Source of the DNA: Bradyrhizobium sp.
GTDB taxonomy: Bacteria > Pseudomonadota > Alphaproteobacteria > Rhizobiales > Xanthobacteraceae
Length of the DNA stretch: 40,645 nucleotides
Direction of reading: 5' to 3'
Assembly: GCF_030693485.1 (NCBI RefSeq)
Contig: NZ_JAUYAN010000114.1
Coordinates: forward strand, 1 to 40,645
The translations under genes and the position numbers were made by a program. The notes below the pieces were generated by a model that saw only the letters and a list, made by a program, of their open reading frames with translations, was not told where the DNA came from and did no database searches. This document shows positions 1 through 6,964 of this stretch, piece by piece (positions within the stretch are counted from its first letter, which is position 1; the number at the start of each line of letters is the position of its first letter).

Positions 1-145
1 CCAGCCGTTACGCACTGAACTGATCGAGCGCACCTCACTGCGCTCGGTCCTCGACCGAGCGCATGCCAAGCCAACAGACCGGGGAACGGACGGGGTCAAG
101 GCCGTCAGCCGCCGAAGGCGGGGGCGCGCTTCGCGCCAGCCTTGA
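1..145 (+). other. possible 3' end of an unidentified gene, cut by the window edge
   Basis: An open frame enters from the left edge (frame starting at base 2) and stops at TGA 143-145, giving 47 residues rich in Arg near the end (RRRRGRASRQP). I do not recognise it. The stretch also contains a perfect hairpin (39-63), so it may instead be non-coding. No start, domain or neighbour supports it, and confidence is low. Confidence 0.2.
39..63. repeat. perfect hairpin, 11-bp stem
   Basis: Arms TGCGCTCGGTC (39-49) and GACCGAGCGCA (53-63) are exact reverse complements around the 3-base loop CTC. No T-run follows, so it is not a typical intrinsic terminator. Its role is unknown. Confidence 0.6.
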
Positions 146-634
146 GGCCGGCCGATCACCGGTCTACTTCAGCACAGTTGCTCTGAGTGGGACGGGATGG
201 GAAATCATATACTCCGGTTCTTACTTCCGATAAACAGAATTATTTTTTCGAGAGGGGCTTGACATCACTTCCGATAAACGGAAGTGATTTGCCCGACGGT
301 GTAGATTTGTTGAATTTGCTCGATGATTATGTTGTTTCGCGGGGCATGAACCAACAAAAAAATCCGAGCGGGATGCTGATGGTTACTCCCGGGGGTCGAC
401 CGACGTGCAAATCGGCAGGACGGCCGAGCCTTTGCGAAACTCATCTTGCGGCGGGCGCCTTCGTCGTGATGGGATGGATTGCAAGCAAGGTATCTGGAAA
501 ATGACATTATTCCTCAGACGTGTCCGCATTTCCTGGAGCTGTCCATTTAGGCAGGCTTTTTCGTTTTCGCGTGGCGCGTCTGCAAGTTTGATATTAGCAT
601 CGCCTGCTTGTGCCAGCGAGGCGGGGGTGGGTTG
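146..634. other. intergenic region of about 490 bases, locally AT-rich
   Basis: I see no convincing gene here. Bases 200-350 are clearly richer in A and T than the surroundings and hold two copies of a 13-base motif plus a perfect palindrome (entered separately). A frame from 187 to 504 (105 codons, GTG start) lacks a ribosome binding site and any recognisable domain. A 405-635 frame ends by overlapping the start of the next gene but looks equally unconvincing. Confidence 0.5.
223..288. promoter_or_regulatory. operator-like palindrome with an upstream half-copy
   Basis: A perfect inverted repeat has arms ATCACTTCCG (264-273) and CGGAAGTGAT (279-288) around ATAAA. The core ACTTCCGATAAAC (267-279) also occurs at 223-235, 44 bases upstream and in the same orientation. 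The hexamer TTGACA (259-264) abuts the palindrome, although I see no good -10 at the right distance. The layout looks like a repressor or activator site for the downstream formylglycine-generating enzyme gene, but no regulator gene is visible nearby. Confidence 0.55.
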
Positions 635-1603
635 ATGAAGATCTCCGCTGCGATCGACCCTCAGGTCAGTGTAGTTGATGGCATGCTGCGGATTCCCGGC
701 GGCACGTTTCGCATGGGGTCGGACAGGCATTATCCCGAGGAAGCGCCAACTCATCGCGTGACGGTTGATGAATTTTTCATTGACCGCACGCCGGTAACGA
801 ATCGGCAGTTCAGGGAATTCGTGCGGGCGACCGGCCACATTACCTTCGCCGAAATCCCGCCCGACCCGAAGGATTACCCTGGCGCGCTGCCTCATATGAT
901 CTATGCCGGCTCGCTGACGTTTTCGCCGCCCGCGAAGGCCGTCAATCTCCATGACTGGAGCCAGTGGTGGCAATTCATGAAGGGCGCCGACTGGCAACAT
1001 CCCTATGGACCGAAAAGCGACATCAACGAGCTTGACAATCATCCTGTCGTTCACGTCGCCTATTCCGATGCGCTCGCCTATGCGCGATGGGCCGGCAAGG
1101 ATCTTCCGACCGAGGCGGAGTGGGAGTTCGCCGCACGCGGTGGCTTGAGCGAGGTCGAATATGCATGGGGCGACGAGTTCGCGCCCGGCGGCCAGCACCT
1201 TGCCAACACCTGGCAAGGCGAATTCCCCAGCCAAAATCTCCGTGCCGATGGTTTCGAGCGCACCTCGCCGGTTACGGCGTTTCCACCGAACGGATATGGC
1301 GTCTACGACATGATCGGCAATGTCTGGGAATGGACCTCCGACTGGTATTCGCAACAGCATGAAGCGGACGCACCGAAGGCGTGCTGCATTCCGGAAAATC
1401 CCCGTGGCGGCCGAGAGGCTGAAAGCCTCGATCCCCGTCAGCCTCAGATCCGAATTCCACGAAAGGTCTTGAAAGGCGGTTCGCATCTGTGCGCGCCGAA
1501 CTATTGCCGACGCTATCGGCCTGCCGCGCGACATGCTGAAGCGATCGATAGCTCCACGAGCCATGTCGGATTTCGATGCGTCAAGCGGGTAAGGGACAGG
1601 TGA
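635..1603 (+). CDS. formylglycine-generating enzyme family protein
   Basis: The 322-residue protein has the FGE-sulfatase (SUMF1/EgtB-like) fold signature: an N-terminal IPGGTFRMGS, then DEFFIDRTPVTNRQF, LPTEAEWEFAARGG, YDMIGNVWEWTSDWY and a C-terminal KGGSHLC with GFRC. Both copper-binding active-site cysteines of true formylglycine-generating enzymes are present, C286 and C291 (LCAPNYCRRYRPAAR), so this is probably an active enzyme that oxidises a Cys in type I sulfatases to formylglycine. It is not one of the EgtB or PvdO relatives that lack them. No type I sulfatase lies in the window; the alkylsulfatase at 16389 is a zinc enzyme that does not need this modification. The ATG at 635 follows a G-rich stretch; an alternative upstream start at 608 is possible. 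No signal peptide is seen. Confidence 0.9.
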   Translation: MKISAAIDPQVSVVDGMLRIPGGTFRMGSDRHYPEEAPTHRVTVDEFFIDRTPVTNRQFREFVRATGHITFAEIPPDPKDYPGALPHMIYAGSLTFSPPAKAVNLHDWSQWWQFMKGADWQHPYGPKSDINELDNHPVVHVAYSDALAYARWAGKDLPTEAEWEFAARGGLSEVEYAWGDEFAPGGQHLANTWQGEFPSQNLRADGFERTSPVTAFPPNGYGVYDMIGNVWEWTSDWYSQQHEADAPKACCIPENPRGGREAESLDPRQPQIRIPRKVLKGGSHLCAPNYCRRYRPAARHAEAIDSSTSHVGFRCVKRVRDR

Positions 1604-1957
1604 AACGCTTGCCCGAATAGCAACGCAGGACTTCGCATGCGCGTTCTGGCCGGTGGTGCTGGCGCATGCGGGACTGGCCGTCTGGTGCATGGCGGGCCTG
1701 TCGATGCCAACCCTCTCAAGGCCTGGCGTCGTGCTGCGACCCCGGCCGGCCGGTCGTGCGGGCGGTGGTCAGTCCCAGGGTCGGTGTGGTTGGTGTCCGT
1801 GGACCGATCAACCGTGGCGGCCGGTGAATCAAGGCGGTCGGCGCCGATCACATCGCGAATACGGCGAGGATCCACAGGAAGCCGGTGCCGCCGCCCAATC
1901 AGCTGCGTTCGCTCCCGTGACGGCCGCGAAGGACCCGAATGAGAACGGCGGCGCGTA
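1604..1957. other. 354-base stretch without a convincing gene
   Basis: This is GC-rich sequence between the FGE gene and a small minus-strand gene. A plus-strand frame (1653-2006, about 117 codons) begins with a hydrophobic stretch resembling a short signal peptide, but then becomes Gly/Arg/Trp-rich low-complexity sequence and runs over the 3' end of the opposite gene. I cannot support it as real. I see no RNA gene or repeat. Confidence 0.5.
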
Positions 1958-2149
1958 CTATGCGCCGACTTGTTCCTTCAGCGCATCGAACTGGGCGGGC
2001 CGGTAGATGGTTCCGTCGGGCGTTGCTATCTCAACGTCCCAGCAGCCGTCCGAGATCAATTCCCGGGCTTTCTTCAATGCAGCCGGGACGGACTCCCGGT
2101 TGAGAGTGACGCTTCCCGCGGTGTCCTGCGCAGTAATCAAAAACCTCAT
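1958..2149 (-). CDS. small conserved-looking hypothetical protein (63 aa)
   Basis: This is a 63-residue soluble protein beginning MRFLITAQDTAGSVTLNRES and containing an Ala/Lys helix (PAALKKARELISDGCWDVEI) followed by a short strand (TPDGTIYRP). It is preceded by GGGAG eight bases before the ATG. Its composition and balanced charge look like a real protein, and I recall similar unnamed small proteins in Bradyrhizobium, but no function is known to me. It is separated from the next minus-strand genes by about 140 bases. Confidence 0.7.
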   Translation of the reverse strand: MRFLITAQDTAGSVTLNRESVPAALKKARELISDGCWDVEIATPDGTIYRPAQFDALKEQVGA

Positions 2150-2291
2150 AGGATTGGCTCCCGGCGCAACGTGCCGGCCATTCTGGCCTAGCGCGCGGCT
2201 GCGTCAAGAGCGTAACTGGTTCAAGCGGGTTCCAATTGGTTAACGGGGGCGCTGCAGGAACCCGCCCCAGGTCAGGTGCGAACGCGAGAAG

Positions 2292-2414
2292 CTACTCCTC
2301 GGTCGGGCCGGGAAGGGTCTGACGAAGGCGTTGGGTTTCGCGCCATGTCTCGACAACGTCCTTGCCGAACCGAGCGAGCTTGTTCGCCGCCTGCACGATG
2401 ATGAGTGTGATCAT
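2292..2414 (-). CDS. very small protein (40 aa), coupled to the gene before it
   Basis: This 40-codon frame starts with ATG one base after the TAA of the preceding 68-residue gene (TAA-C-ATG), an arrangement typical of translational coupling. The product starts MITLIIVQAANKLARFGKDV and continues with a basic, Arg-rich helix (WRETQRLRQTLP) ending in GPTEE. A hydrophobic N-terminus followed by a short amphipathic basic helix resembles other tiny rhizobial proteins, but I cannot name a family. The tight coupling and protein-like composition argue that it is real. Confidence 0.6.
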   Translation of the reverse strand: MITLIIVQAANKLARFGKDVVETWRETQRLRQTLPGPTEE

Positions 2415-2415
2415 G

Positions 2416-2622
2416 TTACCGGCCCGCTTTCAGGAAGACACGCTCGATTTGACGATCGGCGTCATCCGTCCGCTTGAGCCCGTGGGTGGCAATGTAATGC
2501 GCAACCGCGCGTTCAGCCCCCCGCTGACGGGCTTCGAAGTGAGCGCGCAATAATCGTGCGAAAAAGGAAGGTTTTTTGGTCGGAGCAGAAAGCCAGGCCC
2601 CAGTGGTCAGTACGTTCGCCAT
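2416..2622 (-). CDS. small basic hypothetical protein (68 aa)
   Basis: The 68-residue protein begins MANVLTTGAWLSAPTKKPSF and carries a basic helical segment (FARLLRAHFEARQRGAERAV) and a C-terminal HGLKRTDDADRQIERVF. AAGGAG lies seven bases before the ATG. The pattern (disordered N-terminus, FARLL, then an Arg-rich helix) resembles unnamed small proteins common in Bradyrhizobium. It forms a two-gene unit with the 40-residue gene directly downstream. The function is unknown. Confidence 0.7.
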   Translation of the reverse strand: MANVLTTGAWLSAPTKKPSFFARLLRAHFEARQRGAERAVAHYIATHGLKRTDDADRQIERVFLKAGR

Positions 2623-2821
2623 AAGATGGCTCCTTTTCTTGGAGTTGTCCTTGAGCGAATTTCCTTTCCCTGTTCACAGATAGGTACAGTGGAGCGTTAA
2701 TGCGAGGTTAAATAGCGCGCATCGTGCACTAAATATGGAGTCCCTCACGTAAATGTAATTGATGTCGAAACGTTCGACCGCGGTGGCCCGGTCAACCAGG
2801 TAACGCCGGCGTGGGATCGCC

Positions 2822-3898
2822 TCATTCGTTGGCGCCGTGGATGGAATCGATCACGGCAGCCGTGACCTCCGTGGTCCGGGCCTTGCCGCCGAGATCGGGC
2901 GTGTGGAAACGCGGGTCGGCGGTGACGCGCTCGATCGCCTGCATCAACCGCGTCGCGGCGGCAGGCTCCCCGAGATGCTCCAGCATCATCACGGAAGACC
3001 AGAAGGTGCCGACCGGATTGGCGATGCCCTTGCCGATGATGTCGAAGGCCGAGCCGTGAATCGGTTCGAACATCGAGGGATAGGTCCGCTCCGGATTGAG
3101 GTTCGCCGTCGGCGCGATGCCGAGCGAGCCGGCAAGCGCTGCCGCGAGATCCGACAGCACGTCGGCATGCAAATTGGTCGCGACCACGGTATCGATGGTT
3201 TCCGGCTTCATCACCATGCGCATGGTCATGGCGTCGACCAGCATCTTGTCCCAGGTGACGTCTTTGAACTCGGCGGCGATCTCGACGGCGATCTCGTCCC
3301 ACATCACCATGGCATGGCGCTGGGCGTTGGATTTGGTCACGACGGTCAACAGCTTGCGCGGGCGAGACTGTGCGAGCCTGAACGCGAAGCGCATGATGCG
3401 CTCGACGCCGGCGCGCGTCAGGATCGATACGTCGGTCGCGACCTCGAGCGGCAACCCCTTGTGGACCCGGCCTCCGACCCCGGCATATTCGCCTTCGGAG
3501 TTTTCGCGGACGATGACCCAGTCGAGCTCCTTGCCGTGAACGTTGCGCAAGGGACTGGTGATGCCGGGCAGGATGCGGGTCGGCCGCACATTGGCGTATT
3601 GATCGAACGGCTGGCAGATCGCGAGCCGCAGGCCCCACAGCGTGATGTGGTCGGGCACGTCGGGCGCGCCGGCCGAGCCGAACAGAATGGCGTCGTGTCC
3701 CTTGATCTGGTCGCGGCCATTCTCGGGCATCATGATGCCGTGCTTCTTGTAGTATTCGGAGCCCCAGTCGAAATGATCGACCTTGAAGGTGAAGCTGCCG
3801 TCGCGCTGGGCCAGCGCGTGCAGGACCTCGACGCCGGCGGCAATGACTTCGGTGCCGATCCCGTCGCCCGGGATCGCTGCGATGGCATAGGTCTTCAT
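2822..3898 (-). CDS. tartrate dehydrogenase / D-malate dehydrogenase (decarboxylating) family
   Basis: The 358-residue enzyme belongs to the isocitrate/isopropylmalate dehydrogenase family. Visible features are the N-terminal AIPGDGIGTEVIAAG nucleotide/substrate loop, the VRENSEGEYAG motif typical of the tartrate and D-malate branch, the metal-site region VDAMTMRMV, and FEPIHGSAFDIIGKGIANP near the C-terminus. The length fits TtuC/DmlA-type enzymes (about 360). It should oxidise tartrate or D-malate with NAD+ and a divalent metal in the cytoplasm. It is read with the Bug-type binding protein 65 bases upstream, and a LysR regulator diverges from that unit, matching the dmlR-dmlA arrangement of E. 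coli in principle. GGAGAG precedes the chosen ATG; the frame stays open upstream but only as a shadow of the neighbour. The exact substrate is not determined. Confidence 0.88.
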   Translation of the reverse strand: MKTYAIAAIPGDGIGTEVIAAGVEVLHALAQRDGSFTFKVDHFDWGSEYYKKHGIMMPENGRDQIKGHDAILFGSAGAPDVPDHITLWGLRLAICQPFDQYANVRPTRILPGITSPLRNVHGKELDWVIVRENSEGEYAGVGGRVHKGLPLEVATDVSILTRAGVERIMRFAFRLAQSRPRKLLTVVTKSNAQRHAMVMWDEIAVEIAAEFKDVTWDKMLVDAMTMRMVMKPETIDTVVATNLHADVLSDLAAALAGSLGIAPTANLNPERTYPSMFEPIHGSAFDIIGKGIANPVGTFWSSVMMLEHLGEPAAATRLMQAIERVTADPRFHTPDLGGKARTTEVTAAVIDSIHGANE

Positions 3899-3963
3899 GA
3901 AATCTCTCCGGACCGCGAAGCCGCGCGTCGTTCGTGGATGATTGATCGGCTGGGGCGGAAAGC

Positions 3964-4953
3964 TCAGTTTCCCTTGGCGCCGGCGGCCTTGATGACCGCT
4001 GCCCAGCGCGGCACCTCGGCCGACAGATGCGACTTCAGGGCGGCCGGCGTCGCGAGTGGCGCTGCGACCGGCTCGGTGCCGAGGCTGGCAAACCGCTCGA
4101 TCACCTTGGGATCTTTCAGCGCCGCCTGAAGGGCCGCGACAAGCTTGTCGGAGGCCTCCTTCGGCAATCCCTTCGGCGCCCACATCGCGTGCCAGGCCGA
4201 CACTTCGAAGCCTTTGACGGCGCCCGCATCGAGCGGCGGCAGGTCGGGCAGCGACGAGACTTTCGACTTGGTGGTGACCGCAAAGCCCTTGATCCTGGCT
4301 TCCTTGATCTGGTTGGTGGTGTTGGTGGTCTGGTCGCACATCACGTCGAACTGGCCGCCCAGCAGGTCGTTCATGGCCGGGCCGGTGCCGCGATAGGGGA
4401 TGCCATTGATCTGCACGCCGAGCTCCTTCATCAGCATCAGCATGCACAGATGCGAGGCCGAGCCGATGCCGGCATGGCCGTAGGTGGCCTTGTCCTTGTT
4501 GTCACGAATCCACGCCAGCAGTTCGGTGACGTTGCCAGGCGGCAATGCTGCCTTCGACACCAGCGTCATCGGCACGTCGGTGATGCGGCCGAGGTGATCG
4601 AAATCCTCGACGACATCGTATTTGAGCGAATCGTAAAGCGCGGGCGCGGTGGCGTGGGCAATGTGCCAGACCGCGACGGTGTAGCCGTCGGCCGGCGACT
4701 TCGACACCCTGGCCATGCCGAGCGTGCCGCCGGCGCCGCCGACATTCTCGACCAGCACGGTCTGGCCGAGGGTGCGACCCATCGACTCCGCGATGAGGCG
4801 GGCCACCGTGTCGGTCGGCCCGCCGGATGCGGCGGGAACGATCAGCGTGATCGGCTTGGTCGGAAAGGCGGTCTGCGCCGTGACGGCGTGCGAAGCGAAG
4901 GTGGAGATGGCGGCGAGGGCACTGGTCAGGATCGCGCGTCGATTGAACCGCAT
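3964..4953 (-). CDS. tripartite tricarboxylate transporter (Bug family) solute-binding protein
   Basis: The 329-residue exported protein has an N-terminal signal peptide (MRFNRRAILTSALAAISTFA, cleavage near VTAQT), then FPTKPITLIVPAASGGPTDT, the start motif of Bug/TctC periplasmic binding proteins, and a C-terminal ERFASLGTEPVA. It should capture a carboxylate in the periplasm. The TctA and TctB membrane partners are not in the window, which is common for this expanded family. GGGAG lies six bases before the ATG. It is the first gene of a unit with the tartrate/malate-type dehydrogenase, so the ligand is probably a C4 hydroxy-dicarboxylate (inference). Confidence 0.9.
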   Translation of the reverse strand: MRFNRRAILTSALAAISTFASHAVTAQTAFPTKPITLIVPAASGGPTDTVARLIAESMGRTLGQTVLVENVGGAGGTLGMARVSKSPADGYTVAVWHIAHATAPALYDSLKYDVVEDFDHLGRITDVPMTLVSKAALPPGNVTELLAWIRDNKDKATYGHAGIGSASHLCMLMLMKELGVQINGIPYRGTGPAMNDLLGGQFDVMCDQTTNTTNQIKEARIKGFAVTTKSKVSSLPDLPPLDAGAVKGFEVSAWHAMWAPKGLPKEASDKLVAALQAALKDPKVIERFASLGTEPVAAPLATPAALKSHLSAEVPRWAAVIKAAGAKGN

Positions 4954-5054
4954 TGGTCACTCCCATCAAATTTGTCGGCTGGCTGATTCCGCCCGGCGGT
5001 CAGCGCTTGCGGGCACGCTACGTCCTGATGTCACACCCCTTCAATCAGCATACG

Positions 5055-5077
5055 ATTATACAAATATTTGATATAAT
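5055..5077. promoter_or_regulatory. palindromic AT-rich operator between the LysR gene and its divergent target
   Basis: In the 144-base divergent region the sequence contains a perfect core palindrome CAAATATTTG (5061-5070) flanked by ATTATA (5055-5060) and TATAAT (5072-5077). It lies just upstream of the LysR gene's AGGAGG (5085-5090). This is the expected position for an autoregulatory LysR site with a T-N11-A character, and TATAAT may also serve as the -10 of the regulator's own promoter. Confidence 0.55.
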
Positions 5078-5097
5078 CTGGCGCAGGAGGAACCAGC

Positions 5098-6003
5098 ATG
5101 GAATTGCACCAGCTTCGCTGTTTCGTGGCGGCGGCCGAGGAGCTGCATTTCGGCCGCGCCGCGCAACGGCTGGAAATGCTGCCGTCGGCACTTGGGCGCT
5201 ACATAAAGCTGCTTGAAGACGATCTCGGCACGCAGCTGATGACGCGGACCACCCGCAGCGTCGCGCTGACCGAGGACGGCGTCGTGCTGCTGAAGGACGC
5301 CCGCCATCTGCTGGCGCAGGCGGACAGTCTCGCGGTCAAATTCCACGCCCGCGGCCGCAAGCAGGCCGAGACCATCCGGCTCGGCGCGATCGACAGCGCC
5401 GCTGCCGGCCTGCTTCCGATGCTGCTGCACGATTTTCGCGAGCGCCGGCCTGATGTCACGGTGAAACTGACCGAAGACAAGACGATCCGCCTGCTGCCAC
5501 GGTTGATTTCCGGCCGGCTCGACATGGCGGTGGTGCGGCCACCCGTGAATCCCGACAAGCGGCTCGAATTTCTGTTTCTGTTTCATGAAACGGCCGTGGT
5601 GGCCGTGCCCGATCGTCATCCCCTCGCATCGAGAAAACGCGTTGATATCACCGATCTCGCCGGGCAGCCGTTGATCGTGCCCGAGCGCCGGTCGCGCCCG
5701 CACAGCCACGATCTCACCATGAAACTGTTTGCCCAGGCCGGCTTGCAGGCGCGCGTGGTCCAGCTCGCCGATGAAAAACAGACCATCGTCAATCTCGTCG
5801 CCGCCGAACTCGGCGTTGCCATCGTTCCGCGATGGACATCACGAATGGCGGCGCGCGGCGTGCGGTACATCCCGCTGGAGGCGTCCGATATGAACCGGCT
5901 GCCGCTGGCGGCGGCCTGGGCTCGCGGGACGCGTGATCCCGTGCGGGACGAAATGCTGGAAATGCTGAGGGCTTCGCTGGCGCGTTACGCCAAGGAGGCT
6001 TGA
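5098..6003 (+). CDS. LysR-family transcriptional regulator
   Basis: The 301-residue regulator starts [20 protein letters not shown], the standard winged helix-turn-helix of LysR proteins (residues 1-60: [20 protein letters not shown], then [13 protein letters not shown]). An effector-binding domain follows ([20 protein letters not shown], residues about 90-290). AGGAGG lies seven bases before the ATG. It diverges from the Bug and dehydrogenase genes and presumably controls them in response to a carboxylate. It converges with the SDR gene, leaving only two bases between the stop codons. In the recognition helix the usual QPALS is replaced by [10 protein letters not shown], which places this in the CbnR/BenM-like part of the family only loosely. 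Confidence 0.92.
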   Translation: MELHQLRCFVAAAEELHFGRAAQRLEMLPSALGRYIKLLEDDLGTQLMTRTTRSVALTEDGVVLLKDARHLLAQADSLAVKFHARGRKQAETIRLGAIDSAAAGLLPMLLHDFRERRPDVTVKLTEDKTIRLLPRLISGRLDMAVVRPPVNPDKRLEFLFLFHETAVVAVPDRHPLASRKRVDITDLAGQPLIVPERRSRPHSHDLTMKLFAQAGLQARVVQLADEKQTIVNLVAAELGVAIVPRWTSRMAARGVRYIPLEASDMNRLPLAAAWARGTRDPVRDEMLEMLRASLARYAKEA

Positions 6004-6005
6004 AG

Positions 6006-6764
6006 CTAAAGTCTGCCGCCATCCACGACAAAACTCTGGCTGGTCAGGCCCGACGCGTCGTCCGACGCCAGAAACACGGTCATCCGCGCGCAGTCGGCCG
6101 GATAGAGCTTGTGCTTCAGGCATTGGCGCGCCATCAGGTTCGCTTCAGCCTCCGGCGTCAGCCAGAGGTCGATCTGGCGTTGGGTCATGATCCAGCCGGG
6201 AACGATGGCATTGACGCGGATATTGTGGACGCCAAGGTCGCGCGCCAGCGATTTCGTCAGCCCCAGCACGCCGGCCTTCGCGGTCGAATAGGCCGCGAGA
6301 TTCGCGGTTGCGGTCATCCATGCGCTCGATGAATAATTGATGATCGCGCCGCCGCCCGCGGCCTTCATGTCGGGATAGATCGCCTGCGCCGCAAAGAACT
6401 GGTGCTTGAGGTTGATGGCAAGCCGGTCGTCCCAGAATTCGGGCGTCACCTCGTCGATGGCGTGGCGCTGATCGTGCGCGGCGTTGTTTACGAGGATGGT
6501 GATCGGGCCGAGCGCCTTGCGCACCGCATCGATGGTCCGCTTCAGCGCCGCAATATCGGTGACGTCGCAATGTTCGTAATGCAGCCGGGCCGTCGGCCCG
6601 ATGTCGGCGATCAGCGCCCGGGCGGCATCGTCGGCGATGTCGACGAAGCCGACCTTGCAGCCTTGCCCGGCAAAGTGCCGCACGATGGATTCGCCGATGC
6701 CGCTGGCGCCGCCGGAAATGAAAACCACTTTGTCCTTGAGGCCTGGATAAATCGCATTCGTCAC
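6006..6764 (-). CDS. short-chain dehydrogenase/reductase (SDR)
   Basis: The 252-residue classical SDR has the cofactor loop SGGASGIG (17-24), an acidic residue after strand 2 (VDIAD, D42) favouring NAD(H), LVNNAAH (91-97, the NNAG region), and the catalytic triad S147, Y159 and K163 (AAYSTAKAG). It ends LTSQSFVVDGGRL, as is usual for the family. The GTG at 6764 is chosen because AGGAGG lies seven bases before it; an in-frame ATG further upstream would add a basic extension without family support. The substrate is unknown; a sugar or hydroxyacid alcohol is possible. Confidence 0.9.
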   Translation of the reverse strand: MTNAIYPGLKDKVVFISGGASGIGESIVRHFAGQGCKVGFVDIADDAARALIADIGPTARLHYEHCDVTDIAALKRTIDAVRKALGPITILVNNAAHDQRHAIDEVTPEFWDDRLAINLKHQFFAAQAIYPDMKAAGGGAIINYSSSAWMTATANLAAYSTAKAGVLGLTKSLARDLGVHNIRVNAIVPGWIMTQRQIDLWLTPEAEANLMARQCLKHKLYPADCARMTVFLASDDASGLTSQSFVVDGGRL

Positions 6765-6964
6765 GGGAGTTCCTCCTGAATGCGCGCATCCTAGGGGGTA
6801 AGGACGAGGCAAGTCACCTGAGAAGCACCTGCGGAAGCGGGGCGCCATCCAACGGGTGCGACGAATACGCCTCCAATGACCGGCCTTCTGACACTTCCCG
6901 CCGGGCGCGGCTTCGACTAGGCTTGGCGCACAAGAAGAAAGAAGGCCGCCCGCCGGCCAGGGGG

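Noticed and set aside
310..323. FixK-like sequence TTGAATTTGCTCGA
   Set aside because: One mismatch and more than 300 bases from the nearest start; spacing unlike the real sites.
187..504. 105-codon GTG-initiated frame upstream of FGE
   Set aside because: No ribosome binding site and it runs through the operator palindrome; no recognisable domain, so treated as intergenic.
383..1690. 435-codon minus-strand frame over the FGE gene
   Set aside because: Arg/Pro-rich antisense shadow of a clearly conserved enzyme; no domain.
1653..2006. 117-codon frame with a hydrophobic start
   Set aside because: Becomes low-complexity and overlaps the 3' end of the opposite small gene; kept only as a remark.
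2837..4129. 430-codon plus-strand frame over the dehydrogenase and binding protein genes
   Set aside because: Composition (many Arg, Gly, Asp, His) is typical of antisense of GC-rich genes; spans two unrelated real genes.
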